Below are positions 24,548 through 32,381 of a DNA stretch of 64,000 nt, piece after piece. Every line of letters begins with the position of its first letter. Position 1 is the first letter of the stretch. This DNA comes from Mycobacterium asiaticum DSM 44297 (GTDB lineage Bacteria; Actinomycetota; Actinomycetes; Mycobacteriales; Mycobacteriaceae), in contig NZ_HG964939.1 in the NCBI RefSeq assembly GCF_000613245.1, positions 169,724-233,723 of the forward strand. Reading direction: 5' to 3'. The translations under genes and the position numbers were made by a program. The notes beneath the pieces are model-generated. The model saw only the letters and a program-made list of their open reading frames with translations, searched no databases and had not been told where the DNA came from.

Positions 24548-27069
24548 CGAACGGGCACCTGGGGCAGCGGGATCAAGGGCAGCGAGGGACGGAATTGGTT
24601 GTCCTGCGGGTCTTTCTGGCTCGCCGCCCACGGATCATGGTACGCATCCACCGACTTCTGCATCCGCGCATCGAGGTCGGCGGCGATGCCGTCGGTGTCG
24701 TCCACCACGACCTCGCGGATCCGCTCGATGCCTATCCTCGGCACGAAACTGTACGTGCGCTCAAGCCAATTGGCGTTCTCCCGGTAGTACTGCAGGAACC
24801 GCCCGGTCAGCGTCATCACCTCGTCGTGGGTGGCCACGGTCGCCAGCAGGTCACCCTTGCGCACGTGCGCGCCGGCGGCACCGCCCACGTAAATTTGCCA
24901 CTGCCCACCGTCGATCGCGACCACGCCGAGGTCCTTGCACAGCGCCTCGGCACAGTTGCGCGGGCACCCCGTGACGGCCAGCTTCATCTTCGCCGGACTT
25001 GCCAGGCCCTGGTAGCGGGTTTCGATGGCGATGCCCAGGGCCGTGGAGTCGCCGAGGCCGTAGCGGCAGAATTCCGTTCCGACACAGGTTTTCACAGTGC
25101 GGAAGCTCTTGCCGTAGGCATAGCCCGACGGCATCCCGAGGTCGGCCCACACGTCAGGCAGGTCTTGTTTCCGTACGCCCAGCAGATCGATGCGCTGCCC
25201 GCCGGTGAGCTTGATCATCGGGATCTGGTACTTGTCGGCGACATCGGCGATCTTGCGTAGCTGCTCGCTGTTGGTCACACCGCCCTTGAGCTGCGGCACC
25301 ACCGAAAACGTGCCGTCGCGCTGGATGTTGGCGTGTACCCGGTCGTTGATGAAGCGGCTGGCGCGTTCGTCCACAAATTCCTCGCCCCACATCATCTCCA
25401 GCAGGGATGACAGGCCCATCTTCGATTGGGCGTCTTCGCGGCCCTCCGGTGCCAGCGCCTGGAACACCGACGACACGGAATGCAGATTCAGCTCGCGAAT
25501 CATCCGCATCAGTTCCGGCTTCTCGTACGGGATCCCCGGCACATACCAGTTGGTGGCGGCGTCCTCGGACACCTCCGCACCGGTTTCGGAGACAGCCCAA
25601 TCCACGATCTGGCCCACCAGGTCCTTGCACGAGCCGCAACCCTTGCCCGCGCGGGTCGCGTTCATCACCGAGGCCAGTGACGTCTGACCGCCCTTGACGC
25701 AGCTGACGATCCCGGCCTTGCTGACCCCGTTGCAGTTGCACACCTGCGCGTCGTCGGAGAGTTCGGCCGCACCGGTCGCCACGTCCGGTGTGCCGATGTC
25801 GAACAGCAGCGATATGCGTTCGGGAGGCAGCGGAAGTCCGCGGTCGAAAGCCTGCATCAGGAAGGCCACCTTGCTGACGTCGCCGACCAGTGTCGCGCCC
25901 ACCAGCTTGCCGTCGCGCACGACCAGCGTCTTGTACACCCCGTGTTTGGGTTCGAAATACTGCACAAATTCGTCGTCATCGTTTTCCGGGGCCTTGAGAC
26001 CCATCGCGGCGACATCGACCCCGGCGACCTTCAGTTTGGTAGCGGTGCGCGAACCATGGTAGGCGGCTTGGGGATTGGTGCCGGTGAGGTGATCGGCCAG
26101 CACGCCCGCCTGTTCCCACAGCGGCGCGACAAGGCCATACACCTGACCGCGGTGCTGCGCACATTCGCCGACGACATAGATGTCGTCGTCGTCGACCGAG
26201 CGCATCTGGTCGTCAACGACGATGGCGCGTTCGACGGTCAGTCCGGCACGCTGTGCCAGACCCACATTGGGGCGAATGCCGGCGGCCAACACCACCATGT
26301 CGCAGGGCAATTGGGTGCCATCCCCGAATCCGAGCGCCACTGGCAGGCCGTTTTCACTGAACACCGCGGAGGGCCTCTTGCCGATGTGCACAGTGATGCC
26401 GAGGTCTTCGACCAGCCGACGCAGTATCGACGCGCCCTGATCATCGAGCTGGGCGTTCATCAGGGCGGTACCGCTCTGTACGACGCCAGCCTGCAACCCC
26501 CGATTCTGCAGGCCCCGTGCGGCTTCCAGGCCGAGGAGACCGCCGCCGACCACGAGCGCCCGGGAACGCTGTCTGGCGAACTCGATCATCGCCTCGCAGT
26601 CGTCGAGCGTGCGGAACCCGAACACCCCGGGCACCAGTGTCTTGTTGTCCGCCTGCCAGATACCCTCCATTGGAGGGAAGAACGATCGGCTTCCCGTGGC
26701 CAAAATCAGCTTGTCATAACGCATCCGGGTGCCGTCATTGGCGTAGACCACGTGCGCGAAGGTGTCGACGCGCACAATCCGAACGCCGCTGCGCAAGTCG
26801 ATATTGTTCTCGTTGTACCAGTCCAGCGGATTGAGGTAGATTTCGCCGGCATCGTCGGAGCCGGCCAGCACATTCGAGAGCAAGATACGGTTGTAATTGC
26901 CATACGGTTCGTCGCCGAAGACGGTGATGGCGAATTTCTCTGAGCCCCCGCGGGCGATGATTTCCTCCAGCGCCCGCGCCCCGGCCATCCCGTTGCCGAC
27001 CATCACCAAGCGAGGAAGTTGTGTCTCGTGGTGACCATTCGTGGAAACCTCGGCAAGTACTGTCATCAC
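24544..27069 (-). CDS. nirB: NADH-dependent assimilatory nitrite reductase large subunit
   Basis: 841 residues. Order: FAD/NAD(P)-binding domain (VMVGNGMAGARALEEI at about 23-38; SRALVVGGGLLGLEAARGL), a BFD-like [2Fe-2S] domain with VCNCNGVSK and GKGCGSCKDLVGQ, ferredoxin-like half domains, and the sirohaem/[4Fe-4S] domain with KTCVGTEFCRYGLGDS and VTGCPRNCAEA supplying the four Cys ligands. Full length for the family. It is preceded by a small gene and the nitrate reductase gene on the same strand, forming nasA-(117 aa)-nirB-nirD. Confidence 0.95.
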   Translation of the reverse strand: MMTVLAEVSTNGHHETQLPRLVMVGNGMAGARALEEIIARGGSEKFAITVFGDEPYGNYNRILLSNVLAGSDDAGEIYLNPLDWYNENNIDLRSGVRIVRVDTFAHVVYANDGTRMRYDKLILATGSRSFFPPMEGIWQADNKTLVPGVFGFRTLDDCEAMIEFARQRSRALVVGGGLLGLEAARGLQNRGLQAGVVQSGTALMNAQLDDQGASILRRLVEDLGITVHIGKRPSAVFSENGLPVALGFGDGTQLPCDMVVLAAGIRPNVGLAQRAGLTVERAIVVDDQMRSVDDDDIYVVGECAQHRGQVYGLVAPLWEQAGVLADHLTGTNPQAAYHGSRTATKLKVAGVDVAAMGLKAPENDDDEFVQYFEPKHGVYKTLVVRDGKLVGATLVGDVSKVAFLMQAFDRGLPLPPERISLLFDIGTPDVATGAAELSDDAQVCNCNGVSKAGIVSCVKGGQTSLASVMNATRAGKGCGSCKDLVGQIVDWAVSETGAEVSEDAATNWYVPGIPYEKPELMRMIRELNLHSVSSVFQALAPEGREDAQSKMGLSSLLEMMWGEEFVDERASRFINDRVHANIQRDGTFSVVPQLKGGVTNSEQLRKIADVADKYQIPMIKLTGGQRIDLLGVRKQDLPDVWADLGMPSGYAYGKSFRTVKTCVGTEFCRYGLGDSTALGIAIETRYQGLASPAKMKLAVTGCPRNCAEALCKDLGVVAIDGGQWQIYVGGAAGAHVRKGDLLATVATHDEVMTLTGRFLQYYRENANWLERTYSFVPRIGIERIREVVVDDTDGIAADLDARMQKSVDAYHDPWAASQKDPQDNQFRPSLPLIPLPQVPVR

Positions 27070-27080
27070 GACTCCCCCGG

Positions 27081-27434
27081 TTAGACTTCGACCAGCCCGA
27101 TGTCAACGACTACCGTGCCGCTGAGTCCGTCGGGCGCAGCCACAAACACCTCGAGAACGGTGTCGGCGAGCAGGTCCTCGACCACCCGAAGCGGGACGTG
27201 CACAGCGCCTTTCGCGCCGATTGGGAAGTACCGCATCGGCGCTCCGTCGCGCATCACGACGACGGTGATCAGCTCGTTACTGCTGTTGCCGCCGCGGAAG
27301 TACAGCGGCTGGCTGATCGCGCCTGCCGGCACGACATAGCGTAGCGACGAGTCGAGCAGGAACGGTGCGTCGTAGCCCTTACCGTCAAACGTAAACGCTC
27401 CCTGCAGGAATCGTGGCGTGCTGGCATCACTCAT
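27081..27434 (-). CDS. Conserved small protein of the nitrate assimilation operon
   Basis: 117 residues from ATG 27434, overlapping the nitrate reductase stop by 8 bases. Mostly beta: FLQGAFTFDGKGYDAPFLLD, then LRYVVPAGAISQPLYFRGGN, ITVVVMRDGAPMRYFPIGA and TVLEVFVAAPDGLSGTVVVD. No cofactor motif, signal peptide or membrane segment. Position between nasA and nirB suggests an accessory or assembly role in nitrate assimilation; no experimentally known homologue is recognised. Confidence 0.65.
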   Translation of the reverse strand: MSDASTPRFLQGAFTFDGKGYDAPFLLDSSLRYVVPAGAISQPLYFRGGNSSNELITVVVMRDGAPMRYFPIGAKGAVHVPLRVVEDLLADTVLEVFVAAPDGLSGTVVVDIGLVEV

Positions 27435-29538
27435 GCGCCACTTCTCCTTTCATCAGATCGGTGGTGTCGGCTCGGGCCACGGCGACCGCGCAGACTTTGA
27501 ACGACGGCATCCGCGAATGTGGATCCAGCGTCGGGATGGTCAACCGGTTAACGCTGCCCGCACCGCCCCAGTGGAACGGCGCGAACACGGTGTCGGGCCG
27601 GATGCCGCTTTCGGTGCGCGCTGTCATCACGACTTCGCCGCGCCGAGTGCGCAGGACGACCTTGTCGCCGGTGCGCACACCGACCGATTGGGCGAGCGTC
27701 GGATGCAACTCGACCACGGGCTCGCCTGCCGCCTTGGCGAGCTGAGCGACGCGGCGCGTCTGGGTGCCCGATTGGTATTGGCGCAGTAATCGCCCGGTGG
27801 TGAGGTAGTAGGGGAATTCGTCGTCGGGCAGTTCGGCGGGTGCGGGTTGGTCCACGGCGTGGAAGTGGGCCCGCCGGTCCGGTGTCGGGAAGTCCTCGGT
27901 GAACATCCGCGCGGTGCCCGGATATGACGGTGACGGGCAGGGCCAGAACACGCCCTCTTCCTTGGTGATCCGGGCGTAGCTGATTCCGCGGTAGTCCGCC
28001 TTGCCGCCGGCGCTGGCCCGAGTCAATTCGTCGAAGACCTCCTCGGAGTCCGAGGAGAACCCCTGTGCACCCAGCCGCTTTGCCAGATCGGCCATCACGT
28101 CGAGGTCGCTGCGCACCTCTGCGGGGGCGTCAACCGCTTTGCGGCGCAGGATAACCCGGCCTTCCAGGTTGGTCATGGTGCCCGACTCCTCGGCCCATTG
28201 CGCTGTCGGTAGCACTACGTCGGCAAGCTCGGCGGTCTCCGACAGGAAGGTGTCGGACACAACGAGGAAGTCGAGTTGGCCGATCTTTTGCGCAATGCGC
28301 CGCGTATTCGGGGCCGAGACCACGATGTTGGACGCCATCACCCACATCGCGCGCACGCCGCCGGGAGTGCCGATGGCGTCCAGCATTTCGTAGGCCGAAC
28401 GCCCGGGCATCGGCAGGTCGGCCGGGTCGATTCCCCAGACTCGCGCGACATGAGCGCGTGCGGCCGGGTCGTCGAGCTTGCGGTAGCCGGGCAGCTGATC
28501 GCACTTCTGGCCGTGCTCACGGCCACCCTGCCCGTTGCCCTGGCCCGTGATGGTCGCGAAGCCCTGGTACTCGCGTCCGGGCAACCCGAGGGCGAGGGCC
28601 AGGTTGATCAGCGCCTGCACCGTGTCGGTTCCGCGGCTGTGCTGCTCGGCGCCGCGCGCGGACAGGATCATTGCGCGGTCGGCCTTGGCCAGCATCCGGG
28701 CCGCGGCCACGATGTCGTTCTCGGGTACGCCGGTGATCCGCTCCACCCGGTCCGGCCAGTACAACCGCACCGCGCGCCGCACCGCCTCGAATCCCGTTGT
28801 CCGGTCAGCGATGTAGTCGCCGTCGAGCAAGCCTTCCCGGATCACCACATTGAGCAACCCATTGGCCAGCGCCAGATCGGTGCCAGGCACCGGCTGCAGG
28901 TGCAGCTCGGCGCGAGTCGCGGTCGGGGTGCGTCGCGGATCCACCACAATGTGCTTTGCGCCGCGGGCGCGACCCTCGTCAAAGAACTACATAGCCGGGG
29001 GCAGCGTCTCGGCGGGATTGCTGCCGACGATCAACAGCACGTCGGCGTGCGCAACGTCGGCGAGTGGGAATGGTAATCCCCGGTCGATACCGAAGGAGCG
29101 GTTCGACGCTGCGGCCGCCGAGGACATGCAGAACCGGCCGTTGTAATCGATCGCCGAGGTCCGCAATGCCACCCGTGCGAATTTGCCGAACTGGTAAGCC
29201 TTTTCGTTGGTTAGTCCACCGCCCCCGAAACAGCCGACCGCGTCGCGCCCGTGTTGTTGCTGAGCCAGCTGGAAGGCCGCAACGATTCTTTCCAGCGCCT
29301 CGTTCCAGGTCGCGGAGCGCAGTGGCGACTCGCGTCGGTCTCGCACTAGCGGCGTGGTCAGCCGTTCCGGGTGGCCCAGCAGCTCGGCCGCTGTCCAGCC
29401 CTTGGCGCATAGCCCCCCGCGGTTCGTTGGGAAGTCGTCCTGCGGCGTGAGAGCCACGGACCCTCCCGACGCGTCAAGTTCAATGCCGCACTGCAAGGAG
29501 CAGTACGGGCAATGTGTTTTTGTCGGCACCGCCGCCAT
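27427..29538 (-). pseudogene. nasA: Assimilatory nitrate reductase, interrupted by one in-frame amber codon
   Basis: The reading frame from ATG 29538 to the stop at 27427 (704 codons) is intact except for TAG at 28989-28987, codon 184. Frame is not shifted: before it reads AETLPPAM, after it FFDEGRARGAKHIVVDPRRT, as expected across the molybdopterin domain of NarB/NasA. CAG to TAG (Gln) by one transition would explain it. The N-terminal [4Fe-4S] ligands C10, C13, C17 and C44 are present, and downstream are the Mo-bis-MGD domains ending with a normal C-terminus. A truncated 183-residue product would be inactive, and the 506-codon remainder has an internal GTG start at 28947. The enzyme would reduce nitrate to nitrite for NirBD. 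Confidence 0.85.
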
Positions 29539-29657
29539 TACCCGTCACCGTCGTGTCGTTGCCGGGGCGAAGGTGCGGCCGCCTGCTGCTTGACTTGACA
29601 CTTCACCCCCCAATCGGCCAATCCCCTCAACGCGAACGTACGGGCAGTGTGTTTCTG
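29503..29657 (-). repeat. Partial duplication of the nasA 5' end
   Basis: A 20-base segment at 29503-29522, inside the nasA iron-sulphur coding start, recurs at 29638-29657 with 18 of 20 identities, same orientation, 135 bases upstream. On the minus strand it would read ETHCPY against KTHCPY in nasA. Confidence 0.45.
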
Positions 29658-30091
29658 CGGCATTGCCACCGATTGACCACACGACTACCGCACACTCACA
29701 CGAGCTGGCCGGGCGTCGCTTGCGTCGCAGCGACCACCGACGCATGGAATACATACGCGAGTTACTGGGCTGCTGGCGCCACGACCCCGATGAGGTTGAC
29801 GCTCGCGCCTTTCCGGCATCCAGTCTGGTGCGTGGCAACCATCCACCCAACACGGTGCCCGCACCTTTAGCGATGTCCTTGCCCCGCGGCTTGCTCAACA
29901 GTCCCGTGGCGACGGGCTCGGCTCAGGCGATCGCCGCCCAGCCACCCACTCGGTGGCACGACGCGATGCCGACGAACCGAATAGGAACAATCCTGGTCGC
30001 CACCGCCGTCACAGTCCTCAGCAAAACCAGCAACCACGAAATAAGCACCCACACCATCGACCCCAACAAGAACTACTGGCGCAACCAACAG
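29539..30091. other. Intergenic region between nasA and tRNA-Ala, no convincing gene
   Basis: About 550 bases. Open frames on both strands exist but none has a ribosome site, leaderless -10 or recognisable domain. The plus-strand frame ending at 30124 runs through the tRNA terminator hairpin. The part from about 29960 to 30090 is AT-richer than its surroundings, and includes a hydrophobic stretch (TILVATAVTVL) in the plus frame; it may be degraded accessory DNA. Contains the partial nasA duplication described separately. Confidence 0.4.
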
Positions 30092-30115
30092 AAAAACCCC
30101 GGCCGATGGCCGGGG
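30092..30115 (-). terminator. Intrinsic terminator of tRNA-Ala
   Basis: Perfect 8-base stem CCCCGGCC/GGCCGGGG (30097-30104 and 30108-30115) with a 3-base loop. Read on the minus strand it is followed by five T (30096-30092), a canonical rho-independent signal, 55 bases after the tRNA 3' end. Confidence 0.85.
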
Positions 30116-30118
30116 AAT

Positions 30119-30164
30119 CTGTAACCCATCACGCGACTCATCTGTAACCGATGACGCGACTCAT
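30119..30164. repeat. Tandem 23-bp direct repeat beside tRNA-Ala
   Basis: Two adjacent copies, 30119-30141 and 30142-30164, identical at 21 of 23 positions; the two differences are C to G changes 3 bases apart. They fill the space between the tRNA 3' end (30170) and its terminator. Confidence 0.8.
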
Positions 30165-30169
30165 CACAT

Positions 30170-30245
30170 TGGTGGAGCTAAGGGGATTCGAACCCCTGAC
30201 CTACTCGATGCGAACGAGTCGCGCTACCAACTGCGCCATAGCCCC
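30170..30245 (-). tRNA. tRNA-Ala (anticodon CGC)
   Basis: 76 bases with encoded CCA. Acceptor stem GGGGCTA/TAGCTCC (one G-U), D stem GCGC/GCGC, anticodon stem ACTCG/CGAGT around loop TTCGCAT giving anticodon CGC (codon GCG), and T arm with GGTTCGAATCC. Followed by the tandem repeat and terminator above. It marks the right edge of the accessory block at 16.4-30.2 kb. Confidence 0.95.
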
Positions 30246-30295
30246 TGATCGCTAAGCAGGCTACCAGCCGTACCCCCGCAGGGCCGAACCGCGCA

Positions 30296-31387
30296 CTACT
30301 GTCCGACCGCGCGCGGCAGGTCACGCGGCCAGCCGTAGTGGCGCATGGACGTCGCATACTCCAGGTGCTCGAAGATGGGGTCCTCGTCGTCGATCTCCAA
30401 CACCACCGCACCCGGGCGGCGCAACCGCGACGGCACCAGGTCGTATTCGCGGTCCTCGGTGTTCTCCACCCCCAGCCGCGCGCGAGCCATCCGCTGCATC
30501 CGCCGGCGGCGCACCTTCTCCTCGATCCGCGTCTGCCGACGCAGGTAGAACAGGTAGAACAGGGTGATCGTCGTCGCCGTGCCGCATAGCCACCACGCCT
30601 GTGGCGTCACCTCGAAGGCCGCGATGGCCGAACCCACCAACACCACCGCCATCACCATCAGCACCTTCTTGCGGAAGGCGTACTTGCGGGCACTGACGGC
30701 CGCGGCGGTCTTGTTGTCGTAGCGGCGCCGCCGGTTGACCCCCGACGCGTAGGCCGGCGGGGCGTCGTGCTCGTCCTCGTCTTCCTCGTCGTCTTCCGAG
30801 GGCTCCAAACCCGAAGAGTCCTCGACGTATTCGTACTCGTCCTCGTCGAGTTCGTTGTCGCCGGCGTCAGCCACAGCTTCGGGCTCGGCCTCTTCCGAAA
30901 CAACCTCGACAGGCCGTGATTCATCCTCTTCCGCTTGCGCGCTCACACCTGCCGGCAGGGCAGCGGCGTCCTCGTCGATCACGTCGACATCGAGGTAGTC
31001 GGGCTCGTCGGCAACCTCAACGCCCTTGTCCGCCTTGGCCATTGCGGTGACCACCGAACGGCGCCGCATCACCACGTCGGTGTCCTCGTCCTCCAGGACC
31101 GGCCTGTCCTGATCGTGGTCTTTGTCGGCGTCGGCGAACGGCCCGTCGATCGGCTCCGTCTCCCACTCCTCCTCGGGCTTCCAGTCCGGGTCGCTGCGGT
31201 GCCCGGCCGCGGGCCCCGACCGCTTGAGCAGACGGGAGCTCGCACCACCGTTGAGCACCCTGGTCGCCAGCGCGACGTCGCTGGTGCGCCGGACCGCGTC
31301 ACGTTTGCTGATCAGCATCGGTACCAGCACGAACAGCCAAAGCACCACAAGCGATATCCACAACAACGACTGCGGGATGCTGGGCAT
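30296..31387 (-). CDS. glpR: GlpR/SepX-like membrane protein (Rv0996-like)
   Basis: 363 residues. One membrane segment at about 8-26 (LLWISLVVLWLFVLVPMLIS), a long acidic, low-complexity cytoplasmic region (about 70-225, rich in Asp/Glu, with EDEYEYVED and DDEEDEDEHD), a pair of membrane segments at about 245-290, and a basic-then-conserved C-terminal part (EDREYDLVPSRLRRPGAVVL). This is the plan of Rv0996, corynebacterial GlpR (membrane receptor of the gephyrin-like division protein Glp) and Streptomyces SepX. It follows the moeA1/glp and rimJ genes on the same strand, the arrangement reported for that system. Role in division/polar growth is inferred from family. Confidence 0.85.
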   Translation of the reverse strand: MPSIPQSLLWISLVVLWLFVLVPMLISKRDAVRRTSDVALATRVLNGGASSRLLKRSGPAAGHRSDPDWKPEEEWETEPIDGPFADADKDHDQDRPVLEDEDTDVVMRRRSVVTAMAKADKGVEVADEPDYLDVDVIDEDAAALPAGVSAQAEEDESRPVEVVSEEAEPEAVADAGDNELDEDEYEYVEDSSGLEPSEDDEEDEDEHDAPPAYASGVNRRRRYDNKTAAAVSARKYAFRKKVLMVMAVVLVGSAIAAFEVTPQAWWLCGTATTITLFYLFYLRRQTRIEEKVRRRRMQRMARARLGVENTEDREYDLVPSRLRRPGAVVLEIDDEDPIFEHLEYATSMRHYGWPRDLPRAVGQ

Positions 31388-31598
31388 GATGACCTGCTCT
31401 CTTCGTTCGGCTCCCGCGAGGGCTCATCGGTGGCCAGCGCGGGCCCGGTCACTGCGACCAGGGCAATTACACACCTGTAATTTCGCTTTTCCAAGCATCA
31501 CACGCCACACATGTCACGCTAGCCACAATTTTATTTCGGTTTGGACCAGCGCGGCTGGCCCAGAAGGGCCCAGGCGCTACCAGGGGGCCACCGCTCCC

Positions 31599-31658
31599 GC
31601 CGAGCGTCACGCAAGAGTGGCCGCCGACGTCGAGCGTCGCGCTGGCGTGACGCTCGGC
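31599..31658. repeat. Perfect 14-bp inverted repeat, 32-base loop
   Basis: Arm 31599-31612 (GCCGAGCGTCACGC) pairs with 31645-31658; the loop itself repeats the GAGCGTC core. Located about 55 bases beyond the rimJ stop on the minus strand, so it may form a terminator hairpin for galU-moeA1-rimJ, though no T-run follows. Confidence 0.75.
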
Positions 31659-31680
31659 GAGGCGAGGCGAGGCGAGGCGA
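31656..31680. repeat. GGCGA x5 tandem repeat
   Basis: Five perfect copies in a row overlap the right arm of the inverted repeat by 3 bases. A 5-bp unit in non-coding DNA is prone to copy-number change. Confidence 0.85.
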
Positions 31681-31712
31681 GGCTCGACGAGGAAGGCGAG
31701 CGCCACCAAGAG

Positions 31713-32366
31713 TCAGACCCAGCTGGCGCGTCCGGCGCGGACAAGCGACGATGCCACCGACCCGTAGACCTCTTCGACGGTCAGGCCCACCAACAGGTGG
31801 TCCCGCCAGGCCCGGTCCACCTCCAGGTAGCGGCGCAGCAGCCCTTCCTCGCGGAACCCGGCCTTGGCCAGTACGGCACGGCTGGCCGCATTCTCCGGCC
31901 GAACCGTAGCTTCGACCCGATGCAGCATCACCGGCCCGAAGCAGTGGTCGACCCCAAGCGCTACGGCGCCGGTGGCCACCCCGCCGCCGGTGCACTCGCT
32001 GGACACCCAGTAGCCGATCCACGCCGAGCGCAGCGCCCCGTGCGTAACGTTGCCAATGGTCAACTGCCCGCAGAACTGGCCGTCCAGTTCGATCACGAAC
32101 GGCAGCATCCGGCCCTTTCGCGCCTCGGCGCGCAGCCCCGAGCACACCGCCGGCCACGCGGCCACCGAATGCCGCATGGCCCAATCCCCCTCGGCGCTGG
32201 GCTCCCACGGCTCCAGCAGCGCCCGGTCGGCCAGCCGGATCCGGCTCCACTGGGCCCCGTCGCGCATCCGGGCCGGCCGCAACCGGATGACACCGGCGTC
32301 GACACGCAGCGGTCCCACACTCATCGGCCAGCCGGGATGCCGGGAGCTGGACCGCAACAGGTTCAC
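31713..32366 (-). CDS. rimJ: GNAT N-acetyltransferase, RimJ/RimL type
   Basis: 217 residues. GNAT fold with the acetyl-CoA loop around GGGVATGAVALGVDHC, and the family-typical later segment HRVEATVRPENAASRAVLAKAGF, then EEGLLRRYLEVDRAWRDHLL. Corresponds to Rv0995. RimJ acetylates the N-terminus of ribosomal protein S5 in E. coli, but substrate specificity of this group is not predictable. It starts 15 bases after moeA1 ends and is probably in the same operon. Two in-frame starts (ATG 32366 and the conserved SVGPLRVDAGVIRLRPARM region slightly downstream) are possible. Confidence 0.85.
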   Translation of the reverse strand: MNLLRSSSRHPGWPMSVGPLRVDAGVIRLRPARMRDGAQWSRIRLADRALLEPWEPSAEGDWAMRHSVAAWPAVCSGLRAEARKGRMLPFVIELDGQFCGQLTIGNVTHGALRSAWIGYWVSSECTGGGVATGAVALGVDHCFGPVMLHRVEATVRPENAASRAVLAKAGFREEGLLRRYLEVDRAWRDHLLVGLTVEEVYGSVASSLVRAGRASWV

Positions 32367-32381
32367 GAGACCGTAGCGGGC

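Larger units (their letters stand above)
31388..31712. other. 325-bp gap between rimJ and glpR with structured repeats
   Basis: No gene is seen. It contains a 14-bp perfect inverted repeat and a five-fold GGCGA tandem repeat (listed separately). The promoter of glpR presumably lies in 31388-31550; no clear -10 was identified. The repeats probably separate glpR from the galU-moeA1-rimJ transcript. Confidence 0.5.

Noticed and set aside
28987..28989. Special decoding of the nasA stop (selenocysteine or pyrrolysine)
   Set aside because: The codon is TAG, not TGA, no selenocysteine hairpin or pyl genes are seen, and the position is not the molybdenum ligand; Gln is expected there.
29663..30124. 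Plus-strand open frame of 153 codons between nasA and tRNA-Ala
   Set aside because: No start signal or family; it reads through the tRNA terminator hairpin. Kept only as a note in the intergenic entry.
30170..30245. Integrase-driven island at tRNA-Ala
   Set aside because: No integrase, excisionase or second copy of the tRNA end was found in the window, so only the accessory nature of the block is claimed.
31656..31680. GGCGA repeats as a CRISPR-like or MIRU-type array
   Set aside because: Unit is 5 bp without spacers; it is a simple microsatellite.
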